Below are positions 55,753 through 64,000 of a stretch of DNA of 64,000 nucleotides, one piece after another. The position numbers and the translations under genes are program-made. Positions within the stretch are counted from its first letter, which is position 1; every line of letters starts with the position of its first letter. The notes below the pieces were generated by a model. That model was not told the origin of the DNA and did no database searches. It saw only the letters and a program-made list of their open reading frames with translations. Source of the DNA: Caulobacter sp. CCUG 60055 (GTDB lineage: Bacteria; Pseudomonadota; Alphaproteobacteria; Caulobacterales; Caulobacteraceae); NCBI RefSeq assembly GCF_022750545.1, contig NZ_PUIC01000001.1, forward strand, positions 248,001 to 312,000, read 5' to 3'.

Positions 55753-56754
55753 TCACGGCGCCGTCGATCGTTCGCGGAGCACGATCTCGCCAGGCCGACG
55801 CTCGGCGGACACCGGGAGGAACGCCTCCAGCCGTCGGACAACCGCATCCTCCCCGTCGACCATCAGCACGCCCGAAAACTTCAGCGCCGTCACCGATCCT
55901 TCCACGCGGATAGGAGTGGCGAAATAGCGGTTCAGGTCCTCGACGATCAGGCCCAGGCTTTGGCCCTGATAGATCAACCGCCGCTCGCGCCAGGCGAAGG
56001 CTATATCGGGATCGACGGTGCGCACAACCGAAACGCCGCCGCCGTCGCGGCTCAGCTGCTGGCCGGCGGCGAGGCGGACGGGCTGGGCCGCGCCGTCGTC
56101 GGCCGGGCCGACCTCGACCACGCCGCGCCGGACGGTGACGACGAAGCGGCCGCCGTGGTTGAGGACGTCGAACTCGGTTCCCACCACCCGGATCGTCCGG
56201 TCGCCGGCGGCGATCAGGAACGGCCGTCCAGGGTCCTTGGCGACGTCGAACGCCGCCTCGGCGTCGCCCATGGTCACCCGACGGGCGTCGCGGTCGAGGC
56301 GGACCTGGATGCGCGAGCCGCTGTTGAGGCGGACCTTGCTGCCGTCGGCCAGCGCGACCAGCTGCATCTCGCCCTTGGCGGTGGCGTAGTCCACGGCCGC
56401 GCCCGTCGGTTGCTGGGCCGGGACGACGAAGACCGCCACGGCGATCCCGGCGGCGAGGGCGCCCGCCGTCGCTAGGATCGGCCAGAGGGGCCGCGAGCGC
56501 CGGGCGCGGGGCCGCAACGGCGTCGCCGGCGGCGGCGCGAGCCGCGCGCGGACATCGACGGCCTGTTCGTCGAGCTCGATCCACAGCGCCTCGACGGATT
56601 CATAGGCCGGCTGGTGCAAGGGATCGGCTTCCAGCCATTGGTGGAACGCCCGCCAGTCGGCCTCGTTCGCCTCGTCGGCCTGCAGGCGCGCGAACCAGTC
56701 GGCGGCGGCTTCCCGCGCCGCCCGCATCCCTTCGATGTCCCTCTCGCCGTTCAT
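55753..56754 (-). CDS. fecR: FecR-family anti-sigma factor/signal transducer
   Basis: A 333-residue single-pass protein. A cytosolic N-domain (DUF4880; AAADWFARLQADEANEADWR then AFHQWLEADPLHQPAY) binds the sigma factor; one membrane helix lies at about 90-111 (LWPILATAGALAAGIAVAVF); the periplasmic FecR domain has YATAKGEMQLVALADGSKVR and RVVGTEFDVLNHGGRFVVTV; a C-terminal secretin/STN-like DUF4974 part follows (QGQSLGLIVEDLNRYFATPI). It receives the signal from the receptor's STN domain and frees the sigma factor. It lies 4 bases before the receptor gene's TTG. Confidence 0.93.
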   Translation of the reverse strand: MNGERDIEGMRAAREAAADWFARLQADEANEADWRAFHQWLEADPLHQPAYESVEALWIELDEQAVDVRARLAPPPATPLRPRARRSRPLWPILATAGALAAGIAVAVFVVPAQQPTGAAVDYATAKGEMQLVALADGSKVRLNSGSRIQVRLDRDARRVTMGDAEAAFDVAKDPGRPFLIAAGDRTIRVVGTEFDVLNHGGRFVVTVRRGVVEVGPADDGAAQPVRLAAGQQLSRDGGGVSVVRTVDPDIAFAWRERRLIYQGQSLGLIVEDLNRYFATPIRVEGSVTALKFSGVLMVDGEDAVVRRLEAFLPVSAERRPGEIVLRERSTAP

Positions 56755-56860
56755 GATTCAGCCCGGACCTTCGCGCCGATCGGAAATCTCCGCTTGAATG
56801 ACGCCGCCGCGACGACAGCGTCCGCGCAGGAATTTCGGGGGTGAGGCATTTCTGTCACGC

Positions 56861-57385
56861 TCATTCGCCCAGGCTCTGCACGAGATGCTTGAGGGCGGCG
56901 CTGACGTGCTTCTCGACGGCGCTGCGCGAGATCCTCAATGCGGCGGCGGTTTCGGCGTGGCTGAGCCCCTCGAACTTGTGCAGGCGGAAGGCGGCCCTGA
57001 CCTGCGGCGGCAAGGCCTGGAGGGCGTCGACGATCTGTTCCAGGCGCTGCTTCGCCGCCGCCGCGTCGTCGGCGCGGGGCAGGCGGGCGACGTCCTGGCC
57101 GGCGACCACGTCGACCTCGTGCCGGCGCCAGTCGCTGTCGCGGGCGAGCGCGCGGCGGCCGGCCCGCAGATTGTCGAGCATCAGGTTGGAGCCGAGGCGG
57201 TAGAGATAGGCGCCGGGATTGCGCACCGGCGCGTCCGGCGACGTGGCGGCGACCTTGAGGAAGATGTCCTGGACAAGGTCCTCGGCCGCCGCCGTCGAGC
57301 CGAGACGGGTCGTGAAGAACCGCGTCAGTTCGTCGCGCTTCTCCAGATAGGCCCTCATCAGCGGCGTAGGCGCAGTGTCGTCCAA
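56861..57385 (-). CDS. fecI: ECF sigma factor, FecI-like
   Basis: A 174-residue extracytoplasmic-function sigma factor. Region 2: LTRFFTTRLGSTAAAEDLVQ, then DIFLKV and AYLYRLGSNLMLDNLR; region 4: LPPQVRAAFRLHKFEGLSHA, then ETAAALRISRSAVEKHVSAA. It directs RNA polymerase to the receptor operon when FecR signals. It is first in the leftward fecI-fecR-receptor cluster, 106 bases before fecR, so a second promoter dependent on this sigma may sit in the gap. Divergent from the glycosyltransferase gene. Confidence 0.92.
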   Translation of the reverse strand: MDDTAPTPLMRAYLEKRDELTRFFTTRLGSTAAAEDLVQDIFLKVAATSPDAPVRNPGAYLYRLGSNLMLDNLRAGRRALARDSDWRRHEVDVVAGQDVARLPRADDAAAAKQRLEQIVDALQALPPQVRAAFRLHKFEGLSHAETAAALRISRSAVEKHVSAALKHLVQSLGE

Positions 57386-57570
57386 GGCTACCGTTCCCGG
57401 CGGTTCCGCGCGGCTGAGCGAGGCGAATCCGCGTTTCGGACCTGATCTACGACATTCCTCACGCCAGCGGCAGTCGAGCGCGGCGCGGCGCGCGTTTGAG
57501 GGGCCGCGCGGCCGGCGGCGTCATGCAAGCGGGACGCCGGGAAGGCGGTTGCGCCGCCAGGGAGCCATCG

Positions 57571-58713
57571 TTGATCGAAGCCAGTTTTCCGGCCGTTCTG
57601 GAGCCGCCTCGCTTCGCCGAGGCGCGCGCCGCGCTCCGGCCCTGCGAGCTGACCGTGGTGGTGCCGACCTTCAACGAGGGCCGCAACGTCGAGCGCCTCG
57701 TGGAGAAGTTGAAGGCCTGCCTCGGCGACACCGCGTGGCAGGCGATCTTCGTGGACGACGATTCCCCCGACGGGACCTCGGACATCGTCAAGCGGCTCGC
57801 CGCCGGAGACAACCGCATCCAGTGTCTGCGCCGAATCCGGCGCCGGGGCCTGGCCGGGGCGGTGATCGAGGGCGCGATGGCCAGCGCCGCGCCCTATGTG
57901 GCGGTGATCGACGGCGACCTCCAGCACGACGAGACCCTGCTGCCGGCCATGCTCGACGCGCTGCGCGAGGGCCGCGCCGATCTGGTGATCGGCAGCCGGT
58001 ACCTGGACGGCGCCGGTCCCGTCGACGGCCTGCCCCCTCTGCGCCGGCTGGGCAGTCAGGCCGCGTCCTGGTTCGGCCGGCTGGCCCTGACCGCCCCCGT
58101 CACCGATCCGGTCAGCGGCTTCTTCATGATCCGCCGCACGGCGATCGAGGCGGTGGCGCCCAGGCTGTCGCCCGACGGGTTCAAGATCTTGTTCGACATC
58201 ATCGCCTCGCAGCCGTCGCCGCTGCGCATCGTCGAGCTGCCCTACGGCTTTCGCGAGCGCGCCGACGGGGCCAGCAAGATGGATGGGAGGGTGGCGCTCG
58301 ACTATCTCGGGCTGGTCCTGGCCAAGCGGACCCACGATCTGATCTCCCCGCGCATGCTGGTGTTCGGGCTGGTCGGCGCCAGCGGCCTGGTCGTCCATCT
58401 CGCCGTGCTGCACGGGCTGTTCGACGCCGGGCTCGGCTTCGCCTGGGCGCAATTGGCGGCGGCTCTGACCGCGATGACCTCGAACTACCTGATCAACAAC
58501 GCCATCACCTATCGCGACCGCTGCAAGAAGGGCGCGGCCCTGATCCTCGGCTACCTTAAATTCTGCGCCCTGTGCTCGGTCGGTCTGGCCGCCAACGTCG
58601 CCGTCGCGGCCATGCTGCACGAGCATGTGCCCGTCTGGTGGCTGGCCGGAGCGAGCGGCGCGGCGGTCGGCTCCCTGTGGAACTATGTCAGCACTTCCGT
58701 CGCGGTTTGGTGA
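57571..58713 (+). CDS. Polyprenyl-phosphate glycosyltransferase with GtrA domain
   Basis: A ~380-residue protein. The N-terminal GT2 domain is dolichol-phosphate-mannose-synthase-like: LTVVVPTFNEGRNVERLVEK, IFVDDDSPDGTSDIV, VAVIDGDLQHDETLLP (DxD), VIGSRYLDGAG and SGFFMIRR. The C-terminal GtrA-like membrane domain (about 260-380; FGLVGASGLVVHLAVLHGLF onward, AMTSNYLINNAITYRDR) has four helices. It would transfer a sugar to undecaprenyl phosphate and help flip it. The TTG at 57571 has GGGAG 6 bases upstream; an ATG 16 codons earlier is an alternative. It overlaps the next gene by 29 bases. Confidence 0.88.
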   Translation: MIEASFPAVLEPPRFAEARAALRPCELTVVVPTFNEGRNVERLVEKLKACLGDTAWQAIFVDDDSPDGTSDIVKRLAAGDNRIQCLRRIRRRGLAGAVIEGAMASAAPYVAVIDGDLQHDETLLPAMLDALREGRADLVIGSRYLDGAGPVDGLPPLRRLGSQAASWFGRLALTAPVTDPVSGFFMIRRTAIEAVAPRLSPDGFKILFDIIASQPSPLRIVELPYGFRERADGASKMDGRVALDYLGLVLAKRTHDLISPRMLVFGLVGASGLVVHLAVLHGLFDAGLGFAWAQLAAALTAMTSNYLINNAITYRDRCKKGAALILGYLKFCALCSVGLAANVAVAAMLHEHVPVWWLAGASGAAVGSLWNYVSTSVAVW

Positions 58714-60208
58714 GGTCGCCGGCCGGGCGACGCCGGCCTCCTGGCGTCTGACGGCGCTGCTCGGCGCGGCGGTCGTGCTGCGGCTGGCGGCCGCCTGGGC
58801 GATCCCGCTGACCGAGGACGAGGCCTATTACCGCCTGTGGGCGGGGCACCTCCAGGCGGGCTATTACGACCATCCGCCGATGATCGCCTGGTGGATCCGG
58901 GTCGGGACGCTGGTCGCCGGCGACGGCCCCCTCGGCGTTCGCCTGCTGCCGGCCCTGGCCAGCGTCGCGGTCACCGCCGTCGTCTACGACCTCGCCCGGC
59001 GCCTGGGCGGCGAGCGGGCGACCGCCGAGCGGGCGGCGGTCTGGTACAACGCCGCCCTGTTGATCGGCGTCGGCGGCCAGATGGCGACGCCGGACGCGCC
59101 GGCCACCCTGTTCTGGGCGATCACCCTGGCCTGTCTCGTCCGCGTCGGCGAGCGGCCCGCGTGGTGGGGCGCGGCCGGGCTCGCCGCCGGACTGGCCTGC
59201 CTGTCGAAATATTCCGCCCTGTTCCTGGGGCCCGGCGTTCTGTTGTGGCTGGCCTCGAGCGGGCAGGGGCGACGGTGGCTGGCGCGGCCCTGGCCCTGGA
59301 TCGCGGCGGCGGTCGCGGGCGCGGTGTTCGCCGTGAACGTCGTCTGGAACGCCGAGCACGGCTGGCTGTCCTTCGCCAAGCAGTTCGGCCGCGTCGCGCC
59401 CGAAGGTTTCGCCCCCGCGCATCTGTTGGAGTTTTTGAGCGTCCAGTTCGTCCTGCTCAATCCGCTGTTGGCGATCTACGCCGCGCCGGGGTTGCTCAAG
59501 GCCTGGCGCGAACGCGAGGCGGCGCAGCCGAACCTCTTCCTGGTTGTGGCGACCGGCGCGCCGTTCGCCGCCTATCTGCTGCTGCACGCCCTGCACGACC
59601 GGGTTCAGGCCCATTGGCCGGCGCCGCTCTATCCCGGTCTCGCACTTTGCGCGGCCTTCGCGGCGGCCGCCCGCGAGCCGGGGAGGCGCGAACGGGCGCT
59701 GCGGATCGGCGGCGCGGCGGCCGGACTGGTCCTGGCGGCCCTGGCGGCGGCGCATATGGCCTGGCCGGCGACCGATGTGTTCGGCCCGGGCGATCCGGCC
59801 TTGGCGATGCGGGACTGGCCAGGGTTCGCGAGCCGGCTGGCGGGCGTCGCCGACCGGCGTGACGCGGCCTGGATCGGCACCGTCAGCTACGGCCTCGCGG
59901 CCCAGCTCGACGACCAGCCCGCCACGGGGCGGCCGGTCGCGCAGCTGGCCGAGCGCGCGCGTTACGGCCCGACCGACCGGTCGTGGCGGGCCGACCTCTC
60001 CAGGCCGGGCCTGGTGGTCGATCTGAGCCGCCGCCTCGACGCCTCCGATCTCGCCGAATGTTTCGGAAGCATCCGGCCGCTGGGCCGTCTCCAGCGCGGA
60101 CCGGAGGGCGCCAGGAACGGCGACTACGCCGTATTCCTCGTCTCGCGTCCGCTCAAGGACGTGCTGGATCAGGGTTGCTGGACGTCGAAACGCAAGGACG
60201 CCGGCTGA
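58685..60208 (+). CDS. ArnT/PMT-like (GT39/GT83) membrane glycosyltransferase
   Basis: A ~507-residue polytopic protein. The first periplasmic loop has ITEDEAYYRLWAGH-type residues (LTEDEAYYRLWAGHLQAGYY), carrying the acidic catalytic pair of GT-C enzymes, then DHPPMIAWWIRVG and GVRLLPALASV. About eleven helices are followed by a soluble periplasmic tail (about 385-507). It would take the sugar from the polyprenyl phosphate made by the upstream gene and add it to a lipid, glycan or protein acceptor. The start overlaps the upstream gene by 29 bases, so the two are a functional pair. Confidence 0.86.
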   Translation: MSALPSRFGEVAGRATPASWRLTALLGAAVVLRLAAAWAIPLTEDEAYYRLWAGHLQAGYYDHPPMIAWWIRVGTLVAGDGPLGVRLLPALASVAVTAVVYDLARRLGGERATAERAAVWYNAALLIGVGGQMATPDAPATLFWAITLACLVRVGERPAWWGAAGLAAGLACLSKYSALFLGPGVLLWLASSGQGRRWLARPWPWIAAAVAGAVFAVNVVWNAEHGWLSFAKQFGRVAPEGFAPAHLLEFLSVQFVLLNPLLAIYAAPGLLKAWREREAAQPNLFLVVATGAPFAAYLLLHALHDRVQAHWPAPLYPGLALCAAFAAAAREPGRRERALRIGGAAAGLVLAALAAAHMAWPATDVFGPGDPALAMRDWPGFASRLAGVADRRDAAWIGTVSYGLAAQLDDQPATGRPVAQLAERARYGPTDRSWRADLSRPGLVVDLSRRLDASDLAECFGSIRPLGRLQRGPEGARNGDYAVFLVSRPLKDVLDQGCWTSKRKDAG

Positions 60209-60227
60209 CCGCGGCCGCGCCATGGCG

Positions 60228-60245
60228 CATTACGTATCCGTAATG
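60228..60245. promoter_or_regulatory. Inverted repeat CATTACG-N4-CGTAATG before the two-component system
   Basis: Perfect 7-base arms around TATC, 65 bases upstream of the response regulator ATG. The form (ATTAC...GTAAT) is like the operators of OmpR-family metal/efflux regulators such as CusR/CopR-type boxes. It is probably the autoregulatory binding site of the regulator encoded next to it. Confidence 0.55.
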
Positions 60246-60309
60246 TTTCCGCAGCCATCCGCGAAGGCGGAGGGCGATAGGGTCGACGGATCGGGATGGC
60301 CTGGGCGCG

Positions 60310-60987
60310 ATGAAGATTCTGCTGATCGAAGACGACGCCGACACCTCGGCCTATGTCCGCCGCGGGCTGCGCGAGGCGGGGCATGTCGTCGAGGTCGCCG
60401 CGACGGCCGACGACGGCGCCTTCCTGGCCTCCCAGGGCAGCCACGACGTGATGATCGTCGACCGCATGATCCCCGGGGGCGACGGCCTGACGCTGGTCAA
60501 GACCTTGCGCGGCGGCGGAACGACCACGCCGGTGCTGTTCCTCACCGCCCTCGACGGGGTCAATGATCGGGTCGAGGGTCTGGAGGCCGGCGCCGACGAC
60601 TATCTGGTCAAGCCCTTCGCCTTCAGCGAGCTGCTGGCGCGCGTCAACGCCCTGGGCCGTCGGCCGCCGCTCAGCCGTCCCCGGGGCACGGTGGCCGTCG
60701 CCGACCTCGAGATGGACGTGGCCCGCCGGACGGTGACGCGCGGCGGCCGCCGCATCGACCTGACGCCGCAGGAGTTCCGCCTGCTGGAGTACATGCTCGG
60801 CCACGCCGGCCAGGTGGTCACCCGCTCCATGCTGCTGGAGAAGGTCTGGGATTTCCATTTCGACCCGCAGACCAACATCGTCGACGCCCATGTCAGCCGC
60901 CTGAGGGCCAAGATCGATCGCGGCTTCGCGACCGAACTGATCCGCACGGTCCGCGGCTCCGGATACATCATCGATGTCGCCCGTTAG
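60310..60987 (+). CDS. OmpR-family response regulator
   Basis: A 225-residue regulator. The receiver domain starts MKILLIEDDADTSAYVRRGL; the phospho-acceptor is Asp51 (VMIVDRMIPGGDG) and Lys is in DDYLVKPFAFSEL. The C-terminal winged helix is LDLTPQEFRLLEYM-like (IDLTPQEFRLLEYMLGHAGQ, then RSMLLEKVWDFHFDPQTNIV). It belongs to the CusR/CopR/QseB group. The gene overlaps the kinase gene by 14 bases. It likely controls the efflux operon downstream and itself through the inverted repeat at 60228-60245. Confidence 0.95.
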   Translation: MKILLIEDDADTSAYVRRGLREAGHVVEVAATADDGAFLASQGSHDVMIVDRMIPGGDGLTLVKTLRGGGTTTPVLFLTALDGVNDRVEGLEAGADDYLVKPFAFSELLARVNALGRRPPLSRPRGTVAVADLEMDVARRTVTRGGRRIDLTPQEFRLLEYMLGHAGQVVTRSMLLEKVWDFHFDPQTNIVDAHVSRLRAKIDRGFATELIRTVRGSGYIIDVAR

Positions 60988-62377
60988 GTTGTTCCGCACC
61001 GCGACGGTCCGGCTGGCGGTCGGCTTCTCCGTGGTCTTCGCGACCGGCGGGCTGGTGCTGCTGATCGCGTTCTCCTGGATGGTCTCGACCTTCGTCCAGC
61101 ATACGGCCGCGGACGCCCTGCGCACCGAAATGGCCGTGCTGCAGGCCGAGGCGGCCCGGCCGAACGGCGACAGCCTGGCGCGCCAGATCCGCGAGCGCGA
61201 GCAGACCCCCGCCGTCGACGCCTTCCTCTACCGCATGGAGGACGTCTCGGGCCGCCTGGTCGAGGGCGACGCCCGGCTGGCGGGACTGAGGCCCGGACCC
61301 GGAACGGTTGATCTGGTCGAGGGCGGCCTCCACGGCGCCCATGGGCGCGAGCACGAGCGCGAGACCGTCAAGATCAGGACCCTCGGCGAGCGGCTGCCCG
61401 ACGGCGGCCTCTTGATCATCGGCCACAACGACCGGGCCGCCGAGGAGGTCCGCGAATGGATGTGGAAGGCCGCGCTGTGGGGCGGCGTCGGCGTGGTGCT
61501 CCTGGCGCTGGCCGGCGGCGCCGTGGCTGGCTGGGTCTTCCTTCAGCGTCTGGAGCGGTTGAATGCCGCCGCCGCCCGCATCATGGACGGCCGCCTGGAC
61601 GAGCGCATGCCGCAGGTGGGCCTGGGCGACGAGTTCGACCGGCTGTCGGTCAACCTCAACGCCATGCTCGACCGCATCCAGGCCCTGATGGAGGGCTTCC
61701 GGCAGGTGTCGAGCGACGTCGCCCACGACCTGCGCACGCCGTTGGCGCGCCTGCGGCAGAAATTGGAGCAGGCCCGCCAGACGGCGACCTCGACGACCGA
61801 CTACGAGGCCGCCGTGGATGCGGCCATGGCCGAGATGGACCAGCTGCTGGCCACCTTCGGCGCCGTGCTGCGGATCAGCCAGATCGAGGCTGGCGACGGC
61901 CGCGATCATTTCGGCGACGTCGACCTGTCGGCCGTCCTGGAGCGCCTGCGCCAGGCCTACGAGCCGGCGGCCGAGGACAGCGGCCGCGCTCTGCTCGGCG
62001 AGATCGCGCCGGGGCTCGTCGTCAGGGGCGATGGCGACCTGCTGGTCCAGGCCTTCGCCAATCTGGTCGAGAACGCGCTGAAGCATGCGCCGCCTGGCTC
62101 AAAGGTGACCGTCGGCCTGCGCCGGGGCGAGGACGGGGCGGCGACGGCCTTCGTCGCCGACGACGGTCCGGGCGTTCCAGAGGAAGAGCGCGAGCGGGTG
62201 GTGCGGCGCTTCTACCGGCTCGACCGCAGCCGCAGCACGCCGGGGGCCGGGCTGGGGCTGTCGCTGGTGGCGGCGGTCGCCGGCCTGCATGGCTTGGCCT
62301 GGCGCCTGACCGACAACCATCCCGGACTTCGGGTCGAACTGGTCTTTTCTGTGATTGGAGATGCGGCGCGTGGCTGA
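60974..62377 (+). CDS. Sensor histidine kinase of the efflux two-component system
   Basis: A 467-residue membrane kinase. Two helices (about 14-36 and 165-190) flank a ~125-residue periplasmic sensor that includes a His-rich stretch (GGLHGAHGREHERE). HAMP (about 185-240) is followed by HisKA with His251 (VSSDVAHDLRTPLARLRQKL) and HATPase_c (NLVENALKHAP, DDGPGVPEEE, GAGLGLSLVAAVAGLHG). The His-rich sensor would fit metal sensing but this is not proven. It overlaps the response regulator by 14 bases and the next gene by 8 bases, so all are one operon. Confidence 0.93.
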   Translation: MSPVRLFRTATVRLAVGFSVVFATGGLVLLIAFSWMVSTFVQHTAADALRTEMAVLQAEAARPNGDSLARQIREREQTPAVDAFLYRMEDVSGRLVEGDARLAGLRPGPGTVDLVEGGLHGAHGREHERETVKIRTLGERLPDGGLLIIGHNDRAAEEVREWMWKAALWGGVGVVLLALAGGAVAGWVFLQRLERLNAAAARIMDGRLDERMPQVGLGDEFDRLSVNLNAMLDRIQALMEGFRQVSSDVAHDLRTPLARLRQKLEQARQTATSTTDYEAAVDAAMAEMDQLLATFGAVLRISQIEAGDGRDHFGDVDLSAVLERLRQAYEPAAEDSGRALLGEIAPGLVVRGDGDLLVQAFANLVENALKHAPPGSKVTVGLRRGEDGAATAFVADDGPGVPEEERERVVRRFYRLDRSRSTPGAGLGLSLVAAVAGLHGLAWRLTDNHPGLRVELVFSVIGDAARG

Positions 62378-63752
62378 ACACCGACGGCGAATCCCGCGGC
62401 CGGGCCGCGCGGCGATCTTGGGCGGCCTTTGCCTGACCGCGCTGGCCGGCTGCGTGCATTACGCGCCGAAGCCGATCGACCACGCCGCCTTTCCGACCGC
62501 GCTGGAGGCCCGCAAGCTGACGCCTCCGGCCGAGGGGGCCTGGACGCAGGCCGACCTGGTTCAGGCCGCCCTGGCCGGATCACCCCAGGTGACCGAGGCC
62601 GCCGCCAGCTACCGGCTGGCCCAGGCGACGGCGCGCAAGGCCCGCGTCGGCCCGCCGATGACCATGTCGCTGACCGTTCAGTATGCGTACGATTCCGGTC
62701 CGGTCTCGCCCTGGCTCTATGGCTTCACCAGCGACATCCCGCTCGATGTCGGGGCGCGGCGCTCCAGCCGGTTGACCACCGCCGACCTCGTCGCACTGCA
62801 GGCGTTCTACGACTACGCCGAGGCGATCTGGACGACGCGGACCGGTCTGCGGCGCGCCGTCGTCGAACGGATGTCGGCCGACCGCGAGGCGGCGCTGCTC
62901 GAACGCCTCGTCGAACTGCGCCGGGGCAGGGCGGCGCGGCTCGTCGACCGGGTGACGACCGGCGAGGACGCGCGGCCGGCCGGGCTCGCCGCCGAGGCCG
63001 ATCTCGCCGCCGCCGAGCGCCGGCTGGACGAGGCCCACGCCCGGCGGACGGCGGCCGACATCGCGCTGGCCAAGGCGCTGGGCGTCACGCCGGCCGTGGC
63101 CGCGAGCCAGGCCCTGAAGCTTGTGGAGGCGGCCCCGCCGTCGGGCCCGGCGCTGGCCGAGGCGCGTCGTGGCGCGGTGCTCGGCCGCTGGGACGTGCTG
63201 CGGGCGATCGCCGACTACGACCAGGCCGAGGCCGCCCTGCGGCTGGAGGTGGCCCGGCAGTATCCGGAAGTCCACCTGGGGCCGGCCTACAACTGGGACC
63301 AGGGCGTGACCAAGCTGCCCTTCAACCTCAACCTGATCCTGCCGCCGTCCGACCTCAACCGTTCGGCGATCGCCGAGGCCGAGGCGCGTCGCGCCCAGGC
63401 CGGGCGCAAGCTTGAGACCGCGCAGGCGACCGTGCTGAACGGCGTCGACGCCGCCGTCGCCGGGCTCAAGGCGGCGACGGCGGCCAGCCGTCGCGCCGAG
63501 ACCCAGGACCTGCCGGTCGCCCGGCGAACGGCGGCCTCCGCCGCCAGGGCGGTCAAGGCCGGGGAACTGGACGGTGTCGACCTGCTGGCGGCCCAGGCCG
63601 CCGAGGTGGAGGCCGAGCTGACGGCGCTGGGCTATGCGCGCGGCGTCATGACGGCCGAGATCGATCTTGAAGACGCGTTGCGACGTCCGGCGGACGACCG
63701 CGAGGCGGCGGCGTTGCGCGCCGCTCTGCAACAGACAGGAGCTCAATCATGA
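62370..63752 (+). CDS. Outer-membrane factor (TolC/CzcC-like) lipoprotein
   Basis: A ~460-residue OEP-family protein. It has a lipoprotein signal (PGRAAILGGLCLTALAGC, lipobox LAGC), then two repeats of the outer-membrane efflux domain with long coiled coils (LVQAALAGSPQVTEAAASYR; ALRLEVARQYPEVHLGPAYN). In the outer membrane it forms the trimeric exit duct of a tripartite pump. The GTG start at 62370 was chosen because GGAG lies 9 bases upstream; ATG 62361 is an alternative. Its stop overlaps the adaptor's ATG (ATGA). CzcC-like metal efflux or drug efflux are both possible. Confidence 0.86.
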   Translation: MAEHRRRIPRPGRAAILGGLCLTALAGCVHYAPKPIDHAAFPTALEARKLTPPAEGAWTQADLVQAALAGSPQVTEAAASYRLAQATARKARVGPPMTMSLTVQYAYDSGPVSPWLYGFTSDIPLDVGARRSSRLTTADLVALQAFYDYAEAIWTTRTGLRRAVVERMSADREAALLERLVELRRGRAARLVDRVTTGEDARPAGLAAEADLAAAERRLDEAHARRTAADIALAKALGVTPAVAASQALKLVEAAPPSGPALAEARRGAVLGRWDVLRAIADYDQAEAALRLEVARQYPEVHLGPAYNWDQGVTKLPFNLNLILPPSDLNRSAIAEAEARRAQAGRKLETAQATVLNGVDAAVAGLKAATAASRRAETQDLPVARRTAASAARAVKAGELDGVDLLAAQAAEVEAELTALGYARGVMTAEIDLEDALRRPADDREAAALRAALQQTGAQS

Positions 63753-64000
63753 TCCCCGCGCCGCGATATCGCGCGCTGCTCGCCGCGCTCGCCTGCATGA
63801 CGGCCGGCGCCGCGGCGGCGGCCGAGCCGTCCGCCCTCGAGCTCGACGCGGCCGCCCAGCACCGCCTGGGCGTGGCGGTCAGTCCGTTAGCCGCGGCGAC
63901 GCGCAGCGCCAGGGCCGACGGCTTGGCCCGCGTGCTGGACGCCGGTCCCCTGGCCGTGCTGGACGCCGACATCGCCGCCGCGTCCGCCGCCGCGAGCGCC
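63749..64000 (+). CDS. RND efflux periplasmic adaptor, N-terminal part (cut by window edge)
   Basis: The first 84 codons read MIPAPRYRALLAALACMTAG then [40 protein letters not shown] and RVLDAGPLAVLDADIAAASA. The signal peptide, the LGVAVSPL segment and the start of an alternating Ala-rich helical hairpin match the opening of a membrane-fusion (HlyD/CzcB-type) adaptor. It would link an inner-membrane pump, expected just beyond the window, to the outer-membrane factor. It overlaps the upstream stop by 4 bases. The C-terminal domains lie outside. Confidence 0.72.
   Translation, partial: MIPAPRYRALLAALACMTAGAAAAAEPSALELDAAAQHRLGVAVSPLAAATRSARADGLARVLDAGPLAVLDADIAAASAAASA

Noticed and set aside
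53568-55913. 781-codon plus-strand frame antisense to the TonB receptor
   Set aside because: Ala/Gly/Arg-rich shadow; the receptor on the other strand has signal, STN, plug and barrel motifs.

Overview
The window is GC-rich, densely coded chromosomal DNA from an alphaproteobacterium, most likely a member of the Caulobacteraceae (Caulobacter/Phenylobacterium type). The reasons are the gene neighbourhoods (trpE-trpGDC beside lexA; rpmF-eno-ftsB-pdhA-pdhB-pdhC-lpdA-lipA-ratA; dusB-ntrB-ntrC-ntrY-ntrX-dat-hfq-hflX-mazG), a GTTC-N7-GTTC LexA operator of the alphaproteobacterial type, a cluster of GANTC (CcrM-type) sites upstream of a division gene, and a lipoyl domain on the E1-beta subunit of pyruvate dehydrogenase. 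No rRNA, tRNA, CRISPR array, insertion sequence or prophage was seen. All assignments were made by reading the sequence and translations; no database search was run.

Layout. 1-12.4 kb: the start of citrate synthase (gltA, cut by the window edge), gltX, a comEC-like channel gene, lexA with its operator, tryptophan genes trpC/D/G and trpE, a PpiD/SurA-like foldase, tpiA and a GNAT acetyltransferase. 12.5-18.2 kb: secG with a glutamine-rich tail, pyrG, a membrane acyltransferase, rpmF, eno and ftsB. 18.3-28.2 kb: the complete pyruvate dehydrogenase complex (with a small GFA-family gene inserted between pdhB and pdhC), lpdA, an Aas-like AMP ligase, a lipoprotein of the alpha/beta hydrolase fold that has lost its catalytic residues, lipoate synthase and a START-domain protein. 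28.2-43.1 kb: a FUSC membrane protein, pncC/cinA, fused ispDF, then the nitrogen-regulation block dusB-ntrBC-ntrYX, a D-amino-acid aminotransferase, hfq, hflX, mazG and a GPH-family transporter. 

43.2-64 kb is the accessory part: a secreted protein of unknown function, an acyl-CoA dehydrogenase, a cystine-type ABC importer (tcyJLN), a second ABC importer with a fused double permease and an ATPase carrying an AAA-associated C-terminal domain but no binding protein nearby, a metallopeptidase of family M24, a three-gene cassette (DUF2089 regulator, small membrane protein, SHOCT-like protein), a FecI-FecR-TonB receptor operon, two envelope glycosylation genes, and a two-component system leading into an RND-type efflux operon (outer-membrane factor, start of the adaptor) that runs off the window end.

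How they work together: tpiA, eno, pdhABC/lpdA, lipA and gltA are consecutive parts of glycolysis, lipoylation and entry to the TCA cycle. ntrBC/ntrYX, hfq and hflX form a nitrogen and RNA-level regulatory block. The points most worth a second look are the loss of sigma54-contact and ATPase motifs in NtrC and NtrX, the pseudo-hydrolase lipoprotein, the DUF2089/SHOCT cassette whose regulator and effector share a small helical module, the GANTC cluster upstream of ftsB, and the binding-protein-less ABC importer.
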